Translations under genes and position numbers: made by a program
Shown here: piece by piece, positions 24,531 to 32,859 of the stretch
Layout of the letters: each line of letters starts with the position of its first letter
Position numbering within the stretch: the first letter of the stretch is position 1
NCBI RefSeq assembly: GCF_017583045.1
Contig: NZ_JAGFBF010000001.1
Coordinates: 806,001-870,000 of the forward strand
Origin: Leucobacter tardus
GTDB lineage: Bacteria > Actinomycetota > Actinomycetes > Actinomycetales > Microbacteriaceae
DNA: 64,000 bases
Direction of reading: 5' to 3'
Notes under the pieces: generated by a model
What the model saw: only the letters and a program-made list of their open reading frames with translations
The model's database searches: none
Told to the model about the DNA's origin: nothing

Positions 24531-25859
24531 ATGCAGTACTCAGAAACGTCGACGTCGCAGCGCAGCGACACTGAGCTCCTCGACCTGCCCCGCCGCGATC
24601 GACAGAAGCGGATGGCTGCGGTGGGCATTGGCAACTTCATGGAGTGGTTCGACTTCGCCATCTACGGCTACTTCGCCGCGATCATCGGGGCACAGTTCTT
24701 CCCGTCTGGCGATCCGACCGCCGAGATGCTCTCATCTCTCGCGGTCTTCGCGGTCGGCTTCATCTCGCGGCCGCTCGGCGCCCTCTTCCTCGGACCCATC
24801 GGAGACCGATATGGACGGAGAACCGTACTCATCATCACGGTTCTTGGCATGGGGATCATCACCGCGCTCATCGGGTTGACGCCGTCATACGCCGCGATTG
24901 GAGTCGCGGCTCCGGTCATCGTGGTAGTGCTGCGACTGCTCCAGGGCGCCATGGTGGGCGGTGAGTGGACGAGTGCTGCGGCATACATCGGCGAGAGCGC
25001 CCCGAAAGCGAAGCGAGCGCTCTTCGCCAGTATCGTCACCGCAACCGCAGGCTTGGCATTTCTCGTGGGCACACTGACCGCCGCAGTACTCCAGGCGGTC
25101 ATCAGCGAGGAGGCCCTCTCATCATGGGGATGGCGCGTGCCGTTCATTTTCTCCATCGTGATGGCCGGCGTCGCGGTCTACATCCGGCGGAAGCTTGAGG
25201 ACACCCCCGTCTACCAAGAGCTCGAGCGCAAGCGAGCTGCGAATACCGTCGAGGTGACGAGCGCCGGAGTGAAGGCGCGGGCGTTCTTCATGACCCTCGC
25301 CTTCTCCGGCATCTTCGGTGTGGCGCTCTACTATTTCGTCACGTACGCGAACAATCACCTCACGGGCGCCGTCGGTATGGAGCGGATGCAGTCGCTTCTC
25401 GCGACCGGTGCGGCGATTGTCATCTACGTTGCGTTCAACCCGCTTGTCGGTATGATCTCGGACCGGATCGGCCGGAAGCCGGTGCTCCTCACCGGAATCA
25501 TCGGCCTTATCGTCTGGAGCATCCCAGCGTTTCTGCTGATGAACACCGGCAGCGCCTTTCTCGCCTTCATCGGACTCGTGGTCTTCTCATATTTCGTCGC
25601 ATGCTGCGCGGTGATGAACAATGTGCTGCTGGTAGAGGTGTTCCCTGCCTCGGTCCGCTCCACGGGTTCAGCGATCGGGTACAACGTCGCGTACGCCATC
25701 CTCGCGGGCCCCGGACCGCTCATTGCAGCTTCGCTCGTCGCGACTACCGGCTCGCTGATCTCACCCGCTTTCTACGTGATCGCCGTGGGAGTGGTCGCCC
25801 TTCTTGTGCTGGTCCCGCTGCTCAAGGAGACGCGCCACGTCGACATCACCCACGGATGA
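24531..25859 (+). CDS. MFS transporter, metabolite:H+ symporter (MHS) family
   Basis: This 442-residue proton symporter has twelve membrane segments. Diagnostic stretches include GNFMEWFDFAIYGYFA near the N-terminus, RPLGALFLGPIGDRYGRR after TM3 and VRLLQGAMVGGEWTSA-type TM4 (here RLLQGAMVGGEW), all typical of the MHS family that takes up organic acids and osmolytes such as shikimate, citrate or ketoglutarate. AAAGGAG lies 8 bases before ATG 24531; a longer open frame lacks such a site. It forms an operon with the nitrilase gene 46 bases downstream and probably imports the substrate of the local pathway. Confidence 0.92.
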   Translation: MQYSETSTSQRSDTELLDLPRRDRQKRMAAVGIGNFMEWFDFAIYGYFAAIIGAQFFPSGDPTAEMLSSLAVFAVGFISRPLGALFLGPIGDRYGRRTVLIITVLGMGIITALIGLTPSYAAIGVAAPVIVVVLRLLQGAMVGGEWTSAAAYIGESAPKAKRALFASIVTATAGLAFLVGTLTAAVLQAVISEEALSSWGWRVPFIFSIVMAGVAVYIRRKLEDTPVYQELERKRAANTVEVTSAGVKARAFFMTLAFSGIFGVALYYFVTYANNHLTGAVGMERMQSLLATGAAIVIYVAFNPLVGMISDRIGRKPVLLTGIIGLIVWSIPAFLLMNTGSAFLAFIGLVVFSYFVACCAVMNNVLLVEVFPASVRSTGSAIGYNVAYAILAGPGPLIAASLVATTGSLISPAFYVIAVGVVALLVLVPLLKETRHVDITHG

Positions 25860-25905
25860 TGTCGGCCAGCCCGTAAGAGTTGAGAACAGAAGAGGAGAAC
25901 TGGAC

Positions 25906-26850
25906 GTGACCAGAGTCGCAGTAGTGCAGAGTGCAGGTGTTCCGTTCGATGCGGAGGCGTCGACCGAACGGGCAGTGCGCTACATCGCCGAAGTGGGTGA
26001 CGGCGGAGCTGAACTCGTGCTCTTCCCCGAAGCGTTCATCGGCGGGTACCCCAAGGGAACGGCGTTCGGTGCAGCGATCGGTCTGCGCACGGAGGACGGT
26101 CGGCGTGAATACGAAAGGTACGCCGACGGGGCCGTCGCGATCGACGGCCCCGAAGTGCAGAGGCTCGCGAAAGCGGCCAGAGAGCACGGAGTCTCGGTCG
26201 TCATCGGCGTCATTGAGCGCCTCGGCCGAACGCTGTACTGCACCGCGCTCATGCTTTCCCCCGAAACCGGGGTCGTCGGGGCCCACAGGAAGCTCATGCC
26301 GACGGGTACCGAGCGGTTGGTCTGGGGCTTCGGAGATGGATCGACGCTCGACACGATGGAGTCGACAGCTGGCCGTGTGGGATCGGTCATCTGCTGGGAG
26401 AACTACATGCCTCTCCTGCGGCAAGCCATGTACGCCCAGGGCGTCGAGATCTACTGCGCTCCCACCGCAGACGACCGCGAGAGCTGGCAGGCGACCATGC
26501 AGCATGTCGCTCTGGAGGGACGCGTCTTCGTCCTATCCGCGTGCCAGTTCTTGACGAGAGACATGCTCCCCGACGACCATCCCATGGATGTCGAGTCGCC
26601 GCACGGTGACATCTTGATGCGCGGGGGCAGCGTCATCATCGATCCGTCAGGCACTGTTCTCGCCGGTCCTCTATTCGGGGAATCAGGCGTCCTCTACGCC
26701 GAAGTCGATCTCTCGGTGAAGACCCGGGCGCACCTCGACTTCGACGCAGTCGGGCACTATTCGCGCCCTGACGTCTTTTCCCTCAGTGTCAACACGCGAC
26801 CCGCGGCCTCGGTGCAGTTCGCTGATGGCGCCGGAGACCGCGCGGTCTGA
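25906..26850 (+). CDS. Nitrilase family carbon-nitrogen hydrolase
   Basis: This 314-residue enzyme has the nitrilase catalytic triad: Glu42 in LFPEAFIGGYPKG, Lys129 in AHRKLMPTGTERLVW and Cys163 in SVICWENYMPLLR. The PTGTERLVWGFGDGSTL segment and the CWENYMP elbow place it with true nitrilases (arylacetonitrilase/cyanide-type) and not with ureidopropionases. It should convert a nitrile to the carboxylic acid and ammonia, probably as a helical oligomer. GTG 25906 follows GAGGAGA. The gene is second in the LysR-controlled operon after the MHS transporter, suggesting that a nitrile is the imported or intermediate compound. Confidence 0.92.
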   Translation: MTRVAVVQSAGVPFDAEASTERAVRYIAEVGDGGAELVLFPEAFIGGYPKGTAFGAAIGLRTEDGRREYERYADGAVAIDGPEVQRLAKAAREHGVSVVIGVIERLGRTLYCTALMLSPETGVVGAHRKLMPTGTERLVWGFGDGSTLDTMESTAGRVGSVICWENYMPLLRQAMYAQGVEIYCAPTADDRESWQATMQHVALEGRVFVLSACQFLTRDMLPDDHPMDVESPHGDILMRGGSVIIDPSGTVLAGPLFGESGVLYAEVDLSVKTRAHLDFDAVGHYSRPDVFSLSVNTRPAASVQFADGAGDRAV

Positions 26851-26867
26851 GCCTCGGCGCTCGCCGC

Positions 26868-27884
26868 CTACAGTGCCGCGGCCAGCGCGCGGATCACGTG
26901 CGCAGCCGGTCCGGTCTGGGCGGCCCGATAGCCGGTGCCCGCCCAGAGATGCACGCGATCGGCGTCGCCGGCCTCTGCAGCGCGTCGTCGCAGCTCGCGC
27001 GTGAGGTGGTGGACCGCGGGGTACGCTGTGATTTCGTGCGCTTCATGGCGCGCGATGAACCCGTTCCGCAGCGCTCGTGCCGGACGTCCGGTGAACGTCC
27101 GCGTCATCGTCGTGTCCGTGTACGCGGGAGAGGCGAGTGCCGCGCGGTGCGTCGCCGATGCGCCGCTCTCATCGGTGCGCAACAGCAGTGTACCCACGGC
27201 GACGGAGTCGGCGCCCGCGCGGAGCAGCTCGGTGACGGACGCCGGTCCGTCGACCCCTCCCGCGGCGATGAGCGGCAGCGCCGTGATCGCGCGCACCGCC
27301 GACACGAGCGGCGCCGTCTGGCCGTCCGTAATCCGGCGATTCGGATCCCAGGTCGCCGAGTGCCCACCGGCCGAGGGGCCCTGCACCACGAGCCCGTCGA
27401 CTCCGGCCTCGACCGCGGCCCGCGCCTCGGTCGACGTGGTGACGGTCGCCAGTACGGCGGTGCCGGCGCGCTGCAACCGCCCGATATCGCTGCGGTCGGG
27501 GAGTCCGAAGGTGAGAGAGACGACGGGCACCGGCTGCGCGCAGAGCAGCGCGAGTTTCTCGTGCCACGCATCGTCATCGGTGCGCGGGACCGGGTCGAGC
27601 TCGACGCCTGCGGCCCGCGCCTCGCCCTCGAGCGCATCGGCGTACCGAGCGAACGCGGTCCCATCGACGGTGTCGGTTCCCGGAACGAACAGATTCACGC
27701 CGAAGTCGCCCCAGACGCGAGCCGCCCGGATCCGCTCGTCGAGCGCGGCGGCGCTGAGGTAACCGCCGGCGAGAATCGCGAAGGCCCCCGCACTCGTCGC
27801 CGCCGCGGCGAGCTCATCGGTGGTCGCACCCCCGGCCATCGGGGCCGCGACGAGCGGCAGTTCGGTGTTCATCCACGCACTCAC
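26868..27884 (-). CDS. NAD(P)H-dependent flavin oxidoreductase (nitronate monooxygenase family)
   Basis: This 338-residue TIM-barrel flavoprotein matches the nitronate monooxygenase/2-nitropropane dioxygenase family: LVAAPMAGGATTDELAAA at the start, VQGPSAGGHSATW, then ALPLIAAGGVDGPASVTELL and ADSVAVGTLLLRTDES for FMN phosphate binding. It probably oxidises nitronates or reduces quinones with FMN. I prefer GTG 27884, which overlaps the stop of the response regulator (GTGA) with GGAG 7 bases upstream; ATG 27872 is the alternative. Its coupling to a two-component system is unusual. It converges with the nitrilase gene, 17 bases away. Confidence 0.85.
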   Translation of the reverse strand: MSAWMNTELPLVAAPMAGGATTDELAAAATSAGAFAILAGGYLSAAALDERIRAARVWGDFGVNLFVPGTDTVDGTAFARYADALEGEARAAGVELDPVPRTDDDAWHEKLALLCAQPVPVVSLTFGLPDRSDIGRLQRAGTAVLATVTTSTEARAAVEAGVDGLVVQGPSAGGHSATWDPNRRITDGQTAPLVSAVRAITALPLIAAGGVDGPASVTELLRAGADSVAVGTLLLRTDESGASATHRAALASPAYTDTTMTRTFTGRPARALRNGFIARHEAHEITAYPAVHHLTRELRRRAAEAGDADRVHLWAGTGYRAAQTGPAAHVIRALAAAL

Positions 27885-28582
27885 CAGGTGTCTCCGTCCG
27901 CTCCGATTCCCGCCCAATGGTACTCGGAGACCGGTCGACCGGGGGCTCCGTATCGAGGCGAGCGAGTGACCCGACCCTCGGTGACCAGCTGCTCGAGATA
28001 GCGTCGGACGACGACGCGCGAGACGCCGAGCCTGGCGCCCGCTTCTCGAGCGGACACCGGGCCGTGCTCGCGCACATCCGCGCTGACGAGCGCGAGCGTC
28101 TCAGCAGACAGCCCCTTCGGGAGTTCTGCGGGCACGGCCGGATGCATCATCCCGAGCATCGCGTCGATCTCCGCCTGCGTGCTCGACCCGCGCGACTGCT
28201 CCGCCTGCGCGCGGAAGCGCGCGTAGGCCTCGAGACGATCGCGGAACATGGCGAACGTGAACGGCTTCACGAGGTAGTTGACGGCCCCGAGCGCGAGCAC
28301 CTGACGCACGATCTCGGAGTCGCGCACCGCAGTGATCGCGATCACGTCGATCGTGATGCCGCGGCTCCGCAGATGGCGCAGAACGTCGAGACCCGTCCCA
28401 TCCGGCATGGTCATGTCGAGCAGGACGAGATCGAAGCGATCCGGGTGCTGCGTCACCGTCGCGAACGCCCCGCGTGCCGAGTTCGCCTCGCCCGTGACCG
28501 CGAATCCGTCGACCTTCTCGACGTACCCGCGATGCAACTCGAGGGTGAGCGCTTCGTCATCGACCACCAGTACCCGGATCAT
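27881..28582 (-). CDS. CitB/DcuR-type response regulator
   Basis: This 233-residue response regulator has the receiver Asp in LVLLDMTMPDGTGLD, the Thr in VIAITAVRD and Lys in NYLVKPFTFAMF. The C-terminal part (PVSAREAGARLGVSRVVVRRYLEQL) is a helix-turn-helix of the CitB/DcuR group. These regulators activate transport and metabolism of citrate or C4-dicarboxylates. ATG 28582 overlaps the kinase stop by 4 bases. The likely target is the divergent dctA gene. A longer open frame upstream is a shadow of the kinase. Confidence 0.92.
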   Translation of the reverse strand: MIRVLVVDDEALTLELHRGYVEKVDGFAVTGEANSARGAFATVTQHPDRFDLVLLDMTMPDGTGLDVLRHLRSRGITIDVIAITAVRDSEIVRQVLALGAVNYLVKPFTFAMFRDRLEAYARFRAQAEQSRGSSTQAEIDAMLGMMHPAVPAELPKGLSAETLALVSADVREHGPVSAREAGARLGVSRVVVRRYLEQLVTEGRVTRSPRYGAPGRPVSEYHWAGIGADGDTW

Positions 28583-29832
28583 GTCGCCTGCTCCGGCAGC
28601 GTGATGAGCACGGTCGTCGGCGACCCCGAGATCTGAATCTGTCCGCCGGCCTGGTCGACGATCGATCGGACGAGCGCGAGTCCGACCCCGCGCCCGCCCG
28701 CGTCGGACGGTTTGGTGGAGACGCCGAAGTCGAAGGCGCGATCGGCGAGTTCGTCGGGGATCCCGGTGCCGCTGTCGCGCACCACGAACCGCACGCCGCT
28801 CGGGGTGCCCGGACCGAGGCGGACATTGACCCAGCGCGGCTCGGGGCCCGCGGCGGCTGCGTCGATCGCATTGTCGATGACGTTGCCGAGCAGGGTGATC
28901 GCGTCCATCGCGCGCAGCGTGGACCTCGGCGTGTTCGGAATGATGTCCGAGATCCACACGACCCCGCGCTCCTGCGCCTGCGCGGACTTTCCGAGCAGCA
29001 GCGCCCCCACGGTCGGGTCGCCGTCGCCGGACGCCGCGTGATCCACGAGCGTCTGGCTCTGCCGCGAGGTCTCCGCGAGCACCTCGATGGCCTCATCGGT
29101 GCGGCCGAGCTCCATGAGGGCGATCGCCGTGTGCATCCGGTTGCCGTGCTCATGGGTCTGCGCGCGCAGCGCCTCGCCCAGTGTGCGGATGGATTCGTAG
29201 GCGAGCACGGCGTCTTGCACGCGCACGGGTTCGAGATCACCGGTCACGCGTCGCGTGGCTCGACGAGCGATCAGCGCCCCGATGAGGCCTGCGACGACGA
29301 GGCCGAGAAACCACGCGATGACGATGGGCAAGCGCGCGGCGACCGTTTCGGTGATGCTCGAGATGGTCACCCCGACCGACACCCACCCCCGCTGCTCGTC
29401 GCCGTCGAAGACCGGGGTGATGGTGCGCACGGACGGCCCGAGTGTGCCCGTGTACTCCTCGGTGAGCATGCGGGGTGCGTCGGGGATGGTGCCGACATAG
29501 GGTTTGCCGATGTTCTCGGTCTCCGCGTGCGTCACTCGGATGCCCTCCACCGTCATCACCGTGACGAAGTCGACGTCGCTGCTCACCATGATCCGTTCGG
29601 CGACCGGTTGCAGTGCTCCAGTGGGATCATCGCTGTCGAGCGCGGCGACGACGCCGGGGTCGGCGCTGATGGCACCGGCGACGGCGGAGGTGACGTGCTC
29701 CGCTTCCGCGCGGACGGTGCGCTGCGAATCGAGCACGAGGAAGACGGCGACCGCAGCGGCCAGCACGATCGCGGTGAGACCGAGGGCGATGAACACCTTC
29801 GTCGCCGTACTCCGGCTGTTGATCCGTGACAT
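28579..29832 (-). CDS. CitA/DcuS-type sensor histidine kinase
   Basis: This 417-residue membrane kinase has a first helix at about residues 12-35, an extracytoplasmic PAS-like sensor domain of about 130 residues, and a second helix at about 170-192 (PIVIAWFLGLVVAGLIGALI). The phospho-acceptor region LRAQTHEHGNRMHTAIALME is followed by the N box LLGNVIDNAIDAAA and G boxes VRDSGTGIPDE and GGRGVGLALVRS. It is the CitA/DcuS class that senses extracellular carboxylates. A near-perfect AAGGAGGT precedes ATG 29832, the strongest ribosome binding site in the window. It is divergent from dctA and co-transcribed with the regulator. Confidence 0.93.
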   Translation of the reverse strand: MSRINSRSTATKVFIALGLTAIVLAAAVAVFLVLDSQRTVRAEAEHVTSAVAGAISADPGVVAALDSDDPTGALQPVAERIMVSSDVDFVTVMTVEGIRVTHAETENIGKPYVGTIPDAPRMLTEEYTGTLGPSVRTITPVFDGDEQRGWVSVGVTISSITETVAARLPIVIAWFLGLVVAGLIGALIARRATRRVTGDLEPVRVQDAVLAYESIRTLGEALRAQTHEHGNRMHTAIALMELGRTDEAIEVLAETSRQSQTLVDHAASGDGDPTVGALLLGKSAQAQERGVVWISDIIPNTPRSTLRAMDAITLLGNVIDNAIDAAAAGPEPRWVNVRLGPGTPSGVRFVVRDSGTGIPDELADRAFDFGVSTKPSDAGGRGVGLALVRSIVDQAGGQIQISGSPTTVLITLPEQAT

Positions 29833-30011
29833 CGCACCTCCTTGTGATCCAGCATCCATTTTGGCTCATCAGCGCGGAAATCGACCGAGGGATGCCTCGA
29901 TCGTCCGCGATCAATACGACCAAAAACATGGTGCGCGAGCACTCCGGAGCCAAGGTGGTTCAGGCGGTGACCACCGCGAACGTAACAAGGGCGTTGCAGA
30001 GGAGCGCGATG

Positions 30012-31430
30012 ATGAGTACCAATCCAGTCAGAACGACGGCGACGGGACTGCCGCGCAGAGGCAAGCGGTGGGACAAGCACACCTGGCTGTACATGAGCGT
30101 CATCTTCGCGGTCGTCGCGGGCGCCGTACTCGGCCTCGTCGCACCCGACTTCGCGACACAGCTGGAGCCGCTCGGCAAGGCGTTCGTCGCGCTCATCAAG
30201 ATGATGATCGCGCCCATCATCTTCTGCACGATCGTGATCGGCATCGGGTCCATCGCGAAGGCCGCGACGGTCGGAAAGATCGGCGGCCTCGCGCTGCTCT
30301 ACTTCATGGCGATGTCCACCTTCGCGCTCGCGATCGGACTCGTCGTCGGCAACATCATCCACCCGGGTGAGGGCCTCAACATGGCGGGTGCCGAATACCA
30401 GGCCGAGGGCGAGGCGAGCACGACCACCGGGTTCCTGCTCGGGGTGATCCCGACCACGTTCTTCTCGGCGTTCACCGGTGAGTCCGTGCTGCAGGTGCTG
30501 TTCGTGGCCCTGCTCGTCGGGTTCGCGCTCCAGGGGCTGAAGAGCAAGGGCGCGCCCATCATGGCCGGCATCAAGCACCTGCAGACGCTGGTGTTCCGCG
30601 TGCTCAGCATGATCCTGTGGGTGGCACCGGTCGGGGCGTTCGGCGCGATCGCCGCAGTGGTCGGCAAGACCGGCGTCGCAGCGATCTGGAGCCTCGGGGT
30701 GCTCATGATCGCGTTCTACATCACCTGCATCGTCTTCATCGTCGGCGTGCTGGGCACCCTGCTCTACGTCGTGACCCGCGTGAACATCTTCAGCCTGATG
30801 AAGTACCTGGCGCGCGAGTACCTGCTGATCGTCGGCACGTCGTCCTCCGAGTCGGCACTGCCGCGCCTCATCGCGAAGCTCGAGCACCTCGGAGTCTCGA
30901 AGCCGGTCGTCGGCATCACGGTGCCGACCGGATACTCGTTCAACCTCGACGGCACCGCGATCTACCTCACGATGGCCTCGCTGTTCATCGCGTCAGGGCT
31001 CGGGCAGCCGATGTCGATCCCCGAGCAGATCGGACTGCTGGTCTTCATGATCATCGCGTCAAAGGGCGCGGCCGGTGTGACCGGAGCCGGTCTCGCGACG
31101 CTCGCCGCGGGTCTGCAGGCGTATCGCCCCGACCTCGTGAACGGCGTCGGCGTCATCGTCGGCATCGACCGGTTCATGTCAGAGGGTCGCGCGCTCACCA
31201 ACTTCACCGGCAACGCGGTGGCGACCCTGCTCATCGGACGGTGGACGAAGCAGATCGACATCGAGCGCGTGCAGAGCGTGCTGTCGGGCCAGATCCCGTT
31301 CGACGAGTCACTGGTGTCCGGTGACGGGCACGGCGATGCATCGGAGGCGGAAGCCGAGGTCGAGCCGATCCCTGAGCCGACGTCGGGGTCGAGGGAAGCG
31401 TCGTCGTTGCAGACGCCCCCGAAACGCTGA
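30012..31430 (+). CDS. dctA: C4-dicarboxylate transporter DctA (DAACS family)
   Basis: This 472-residue cation symporter of the dicarboxylate/amino acid:cation symporter family carries IVGTSSSESALPRLIAK (HP1), YSFNLDGTAIYLTMA (TM7) and ASKGAAGVTGAG (HP2), all as in DctA. It imports succinate, fumarate and malate. A hydrophilic tail of about 45 residues rich in Glu follows. Two adjacent ATG codons (30009, 30012) follow AGAGGAG; the second has the better spacing. The 179-base gap to the divergent kinase gene must hold both promoters, but I see no clear dyad in it. Control by the CitAB-like pair is the classic arrangement. Confidence 0.93.
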   Translation: MSTNPVRTTATGLPRRGKRWDKHTWLYMSVIFAVVAGAVLGLVAPDFATQLEPLGKAFVALIKMMIAPIIFCTIVIGIGSIAKAATVGKIGGLALLYFMAMSTFALAIGLVVGNIIHPGEGLNMAGAEYQAEGEASTTTGFLLGVIPTTFFSAFTGESVLQVLFVALLVGFALQGLKSKGAPIMAGIKHLQTLVFRVLSMILWVAPVGAFGAIAAVVGKTGVAAIWSLGVLMIAFYITCIVFIVGVLGTLLYVVTRVNIFSLMKYLAREYLLIVGTSSSESALPRLIAKLEHLGVSKPVVGITVPTGYSFNLDGTAIYLTMASLFIASGLGQPMSIPEQIGLLVFMIIASKGAAGVTGAGLATLAAGLQAYRPDLVNGVGVIVGIDRFMSEGRALTNFTGNAVATLLIGRWTKQIDIERVQSVLSGQIPFDESLVSGDGHGDASEAEAEVEPIPEPTSGSREASSLQTPPKR

Positions 31431-31437
31431 TCGTCGG

Positions 31438-31671
31438 TCAGTACCCGTTGCCGCAGTTGAGGCACTCGTACTCGTCGAACTCCGCGTAGTCCATGTCGTG
31501 TCCGTAGCCGAAGTCGTCACCGTCGGGTGACGGCTCGGCGAACGGGTCGACGAGTTCGAACCCGCATGACGGGCAGATGCGCACACGCTCCGTGGTCCCT
31601 TCGAGCGCGGTGACGAGGGCCGACATGACGAGATCGGGCATCTTCCTGACCGTGTCCATGAGGTGCTTCAT
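31438..31671 (-). CDS. Small zinc-ribbon protein (77 aa)
   Basis: This 77-residue protein has an N-terminal helix and two CxxC pairs: CPSCGFELVDP and, at the C-terminus, YECLNCGNGY, separated by an acidic Asp/Glu/Gly/Tyr-rich loop of about 32 residues. Four cysteines in this arrangement suggest one zinc ribbon. I do not recognise a named family. It converges on dctA with a 7-base gap. No strong start signal is visible apart from a GAGGG next to ATG 31671. Confidence 0.68.
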   Translation of the reverse strand: MKHLMDTVRKMPDLVMSALVTALEGTTERVRICPSCGFELVDPFAEPSPDGDDFGYGHDMDYAEFDEYECLNCGNGY

Positions 31672-31791
31672 GCCCTCATCAGACCAGGTGAAGGTGACCT
31701 GCGAGTAACGTGCAGATGCACAGTTCGCGGCGAGGCCGCGGGTGCGTCAAGGGGGTGGGCGGGTCGATGACGGCCTGCCTACCCTAGCGAC

Positions 31792-31980
31792 ATGTCTCAG
31801 CAGCATGTGTGTTCGAAATGCGGGGCCGACGCGGTCACCGTCTCGCCCGACGGTCTGACGATGCCGAAGACCTCGTCGGTGGTGATTCCCGGGGTGACGC
31901 ACTGCTCGGACCCGGCGTGCGAACTCTCGGACCCCGCCCGCGCCGTCGCCGAAGCGTTCGTCCCCGCGGCGGAGGGCTGA
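31792..31980 (+). CDS. Small cysteine-containing protein (62 aa)
   Basis: This short protein opens with HVCSKCGADAVTVSPDG and has a second CSDPAC cluster, giving four cysteines for a possible zinc site. The start is supported by TACCCT at 31780-31785, six bases before ATG 31792, matching the leaderless pattern. The stop is 40 bases before the DUF1206 gene, which has its own leaderless promoter. Function unknown; that it is a real gene is inferred from the start signal, the Cys spacing and codon use. Confidence 0.6.
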   Translation: MSQQHVCSKCGADAVTVSPDGLTMPKTSSVVIPGVTHCSDPACELSDPARAVAEAFVPAAEG

Positions 31981-32020
31981 CGGCGCCGCGTTCGCCCGGG
32001 AGACCCGATACGCTTCCCGT

Positions 32021-32824
32021 GTGGACGAACGTCTGAAGGCCGCAGCGGAGCGCGCGGAGCAGCACCCCTCATTCAGGGTCGCAGCGCGCTGCGGTCACCT
32101 CGCAAACGGACTGGTGCACGGGATCATCGGTGTCTTCGCCCTCATGCTCGCGTGGACGGGGAGCGGGCAGAGCGACCAATCTCAGGCGTTCCAGACGATC
32201 GCCGAGGCTCCGTTCGGCGCGTTCGCGCTCTGGCTTCTCGCCGCGGTGCTCGGGGCGCTGGGCATCTACTACGCGATCAACGGGTTCTCCATTCGCATCA
32301 GCGACACGAAGCAGCGTTGGTCGTGGCGTGTCGCCGAGTGGGGGCGGGCCGTCATCTACATCGTTCTCGGATCGATCGCCGGGAAATTCGCAGCGGGATC
32401 CCGGTCGGACGGTGAGGACAGCGCTGAACAGGCCAGCGGCGGCCTGCTGCAGGTACCCGGCGGCCCCGTCCTGCTCGGCGCCGCCGGTCTCGCCATCGGC
32501 ATCGCGGGCATCGTGTTCGTCGTCATCGGGGTGCGGCGCGGGTTCCGCAAGCGGGTCCAGCTGCCGAAGGGGCCAGCGGGTCGTGCCATCGAGGCGCTCG
32601 GCGCGTTCGGGTACGTGGCGAAGGGAGCGTCGCTCGGCGTGGTCGGCGGACTCGTCATCACCGCCGCGATCAAGCAGGATCCCGATGCCGCGGGCGCGCT
32701 CGACGCGGCGATCCGCCTGTTGAAGGATCTCCCGGCGGGCACGGCCATCGTCACCGCGATGGGCATCGGTTTTCTCGCCTACGCGGTGTTCTGCGCGTTC
32801 CGCGCGCGGTACGACAAGCTGTAG
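32021..32824 (+). CDS. DUF1206 membrane protein
   Basis: This 267-residue membrane protein is made of three repeats of about 80 residues, each with two hydrophobic helices: CGHLANGLVHGIIGVFALML, then EWGRAVIYIVLGSIAGKFAA and GYVAKGASLGVVGGLVITAA begin the three units. This is the DUF1206 architecture, found mainly in Actinobacteria and Cyanobacteria, with unknown function. GTG 32021 is six bases after TACGCT (32009-32014), so the message is leaderless. A short Asp/Glu-rich loop separates the second and third units. Confidence 0.9.
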   Translation: MDERLKAAAERAEQHPSFRVAARCGHLANGLVHGIIGVFALMLAWTGSGQSDQSQAFQTIAEAPFGAFALWLLAAVLGALGIYYAINGFSIRISDTKQRWSWRVAEWGRAVIYIVLGSIAGKFAAGSRSDGEDSAEQASGGLLQVPGGPVLLGAAGLAIGIAGIVFVVIGVRRGFRKRVQLPKGPAGRAIEALGAFGYVAKGASLGVVGGLVITAAIKQDPDAAGALDAAIRLLKDLPAGTAIVTAMGIGFLAYAVFCAFRARYDKL

Positions 32825-32859
32825 TGCAGTGCCGCAGCCGGGTCACCCCCGAGACCTGA

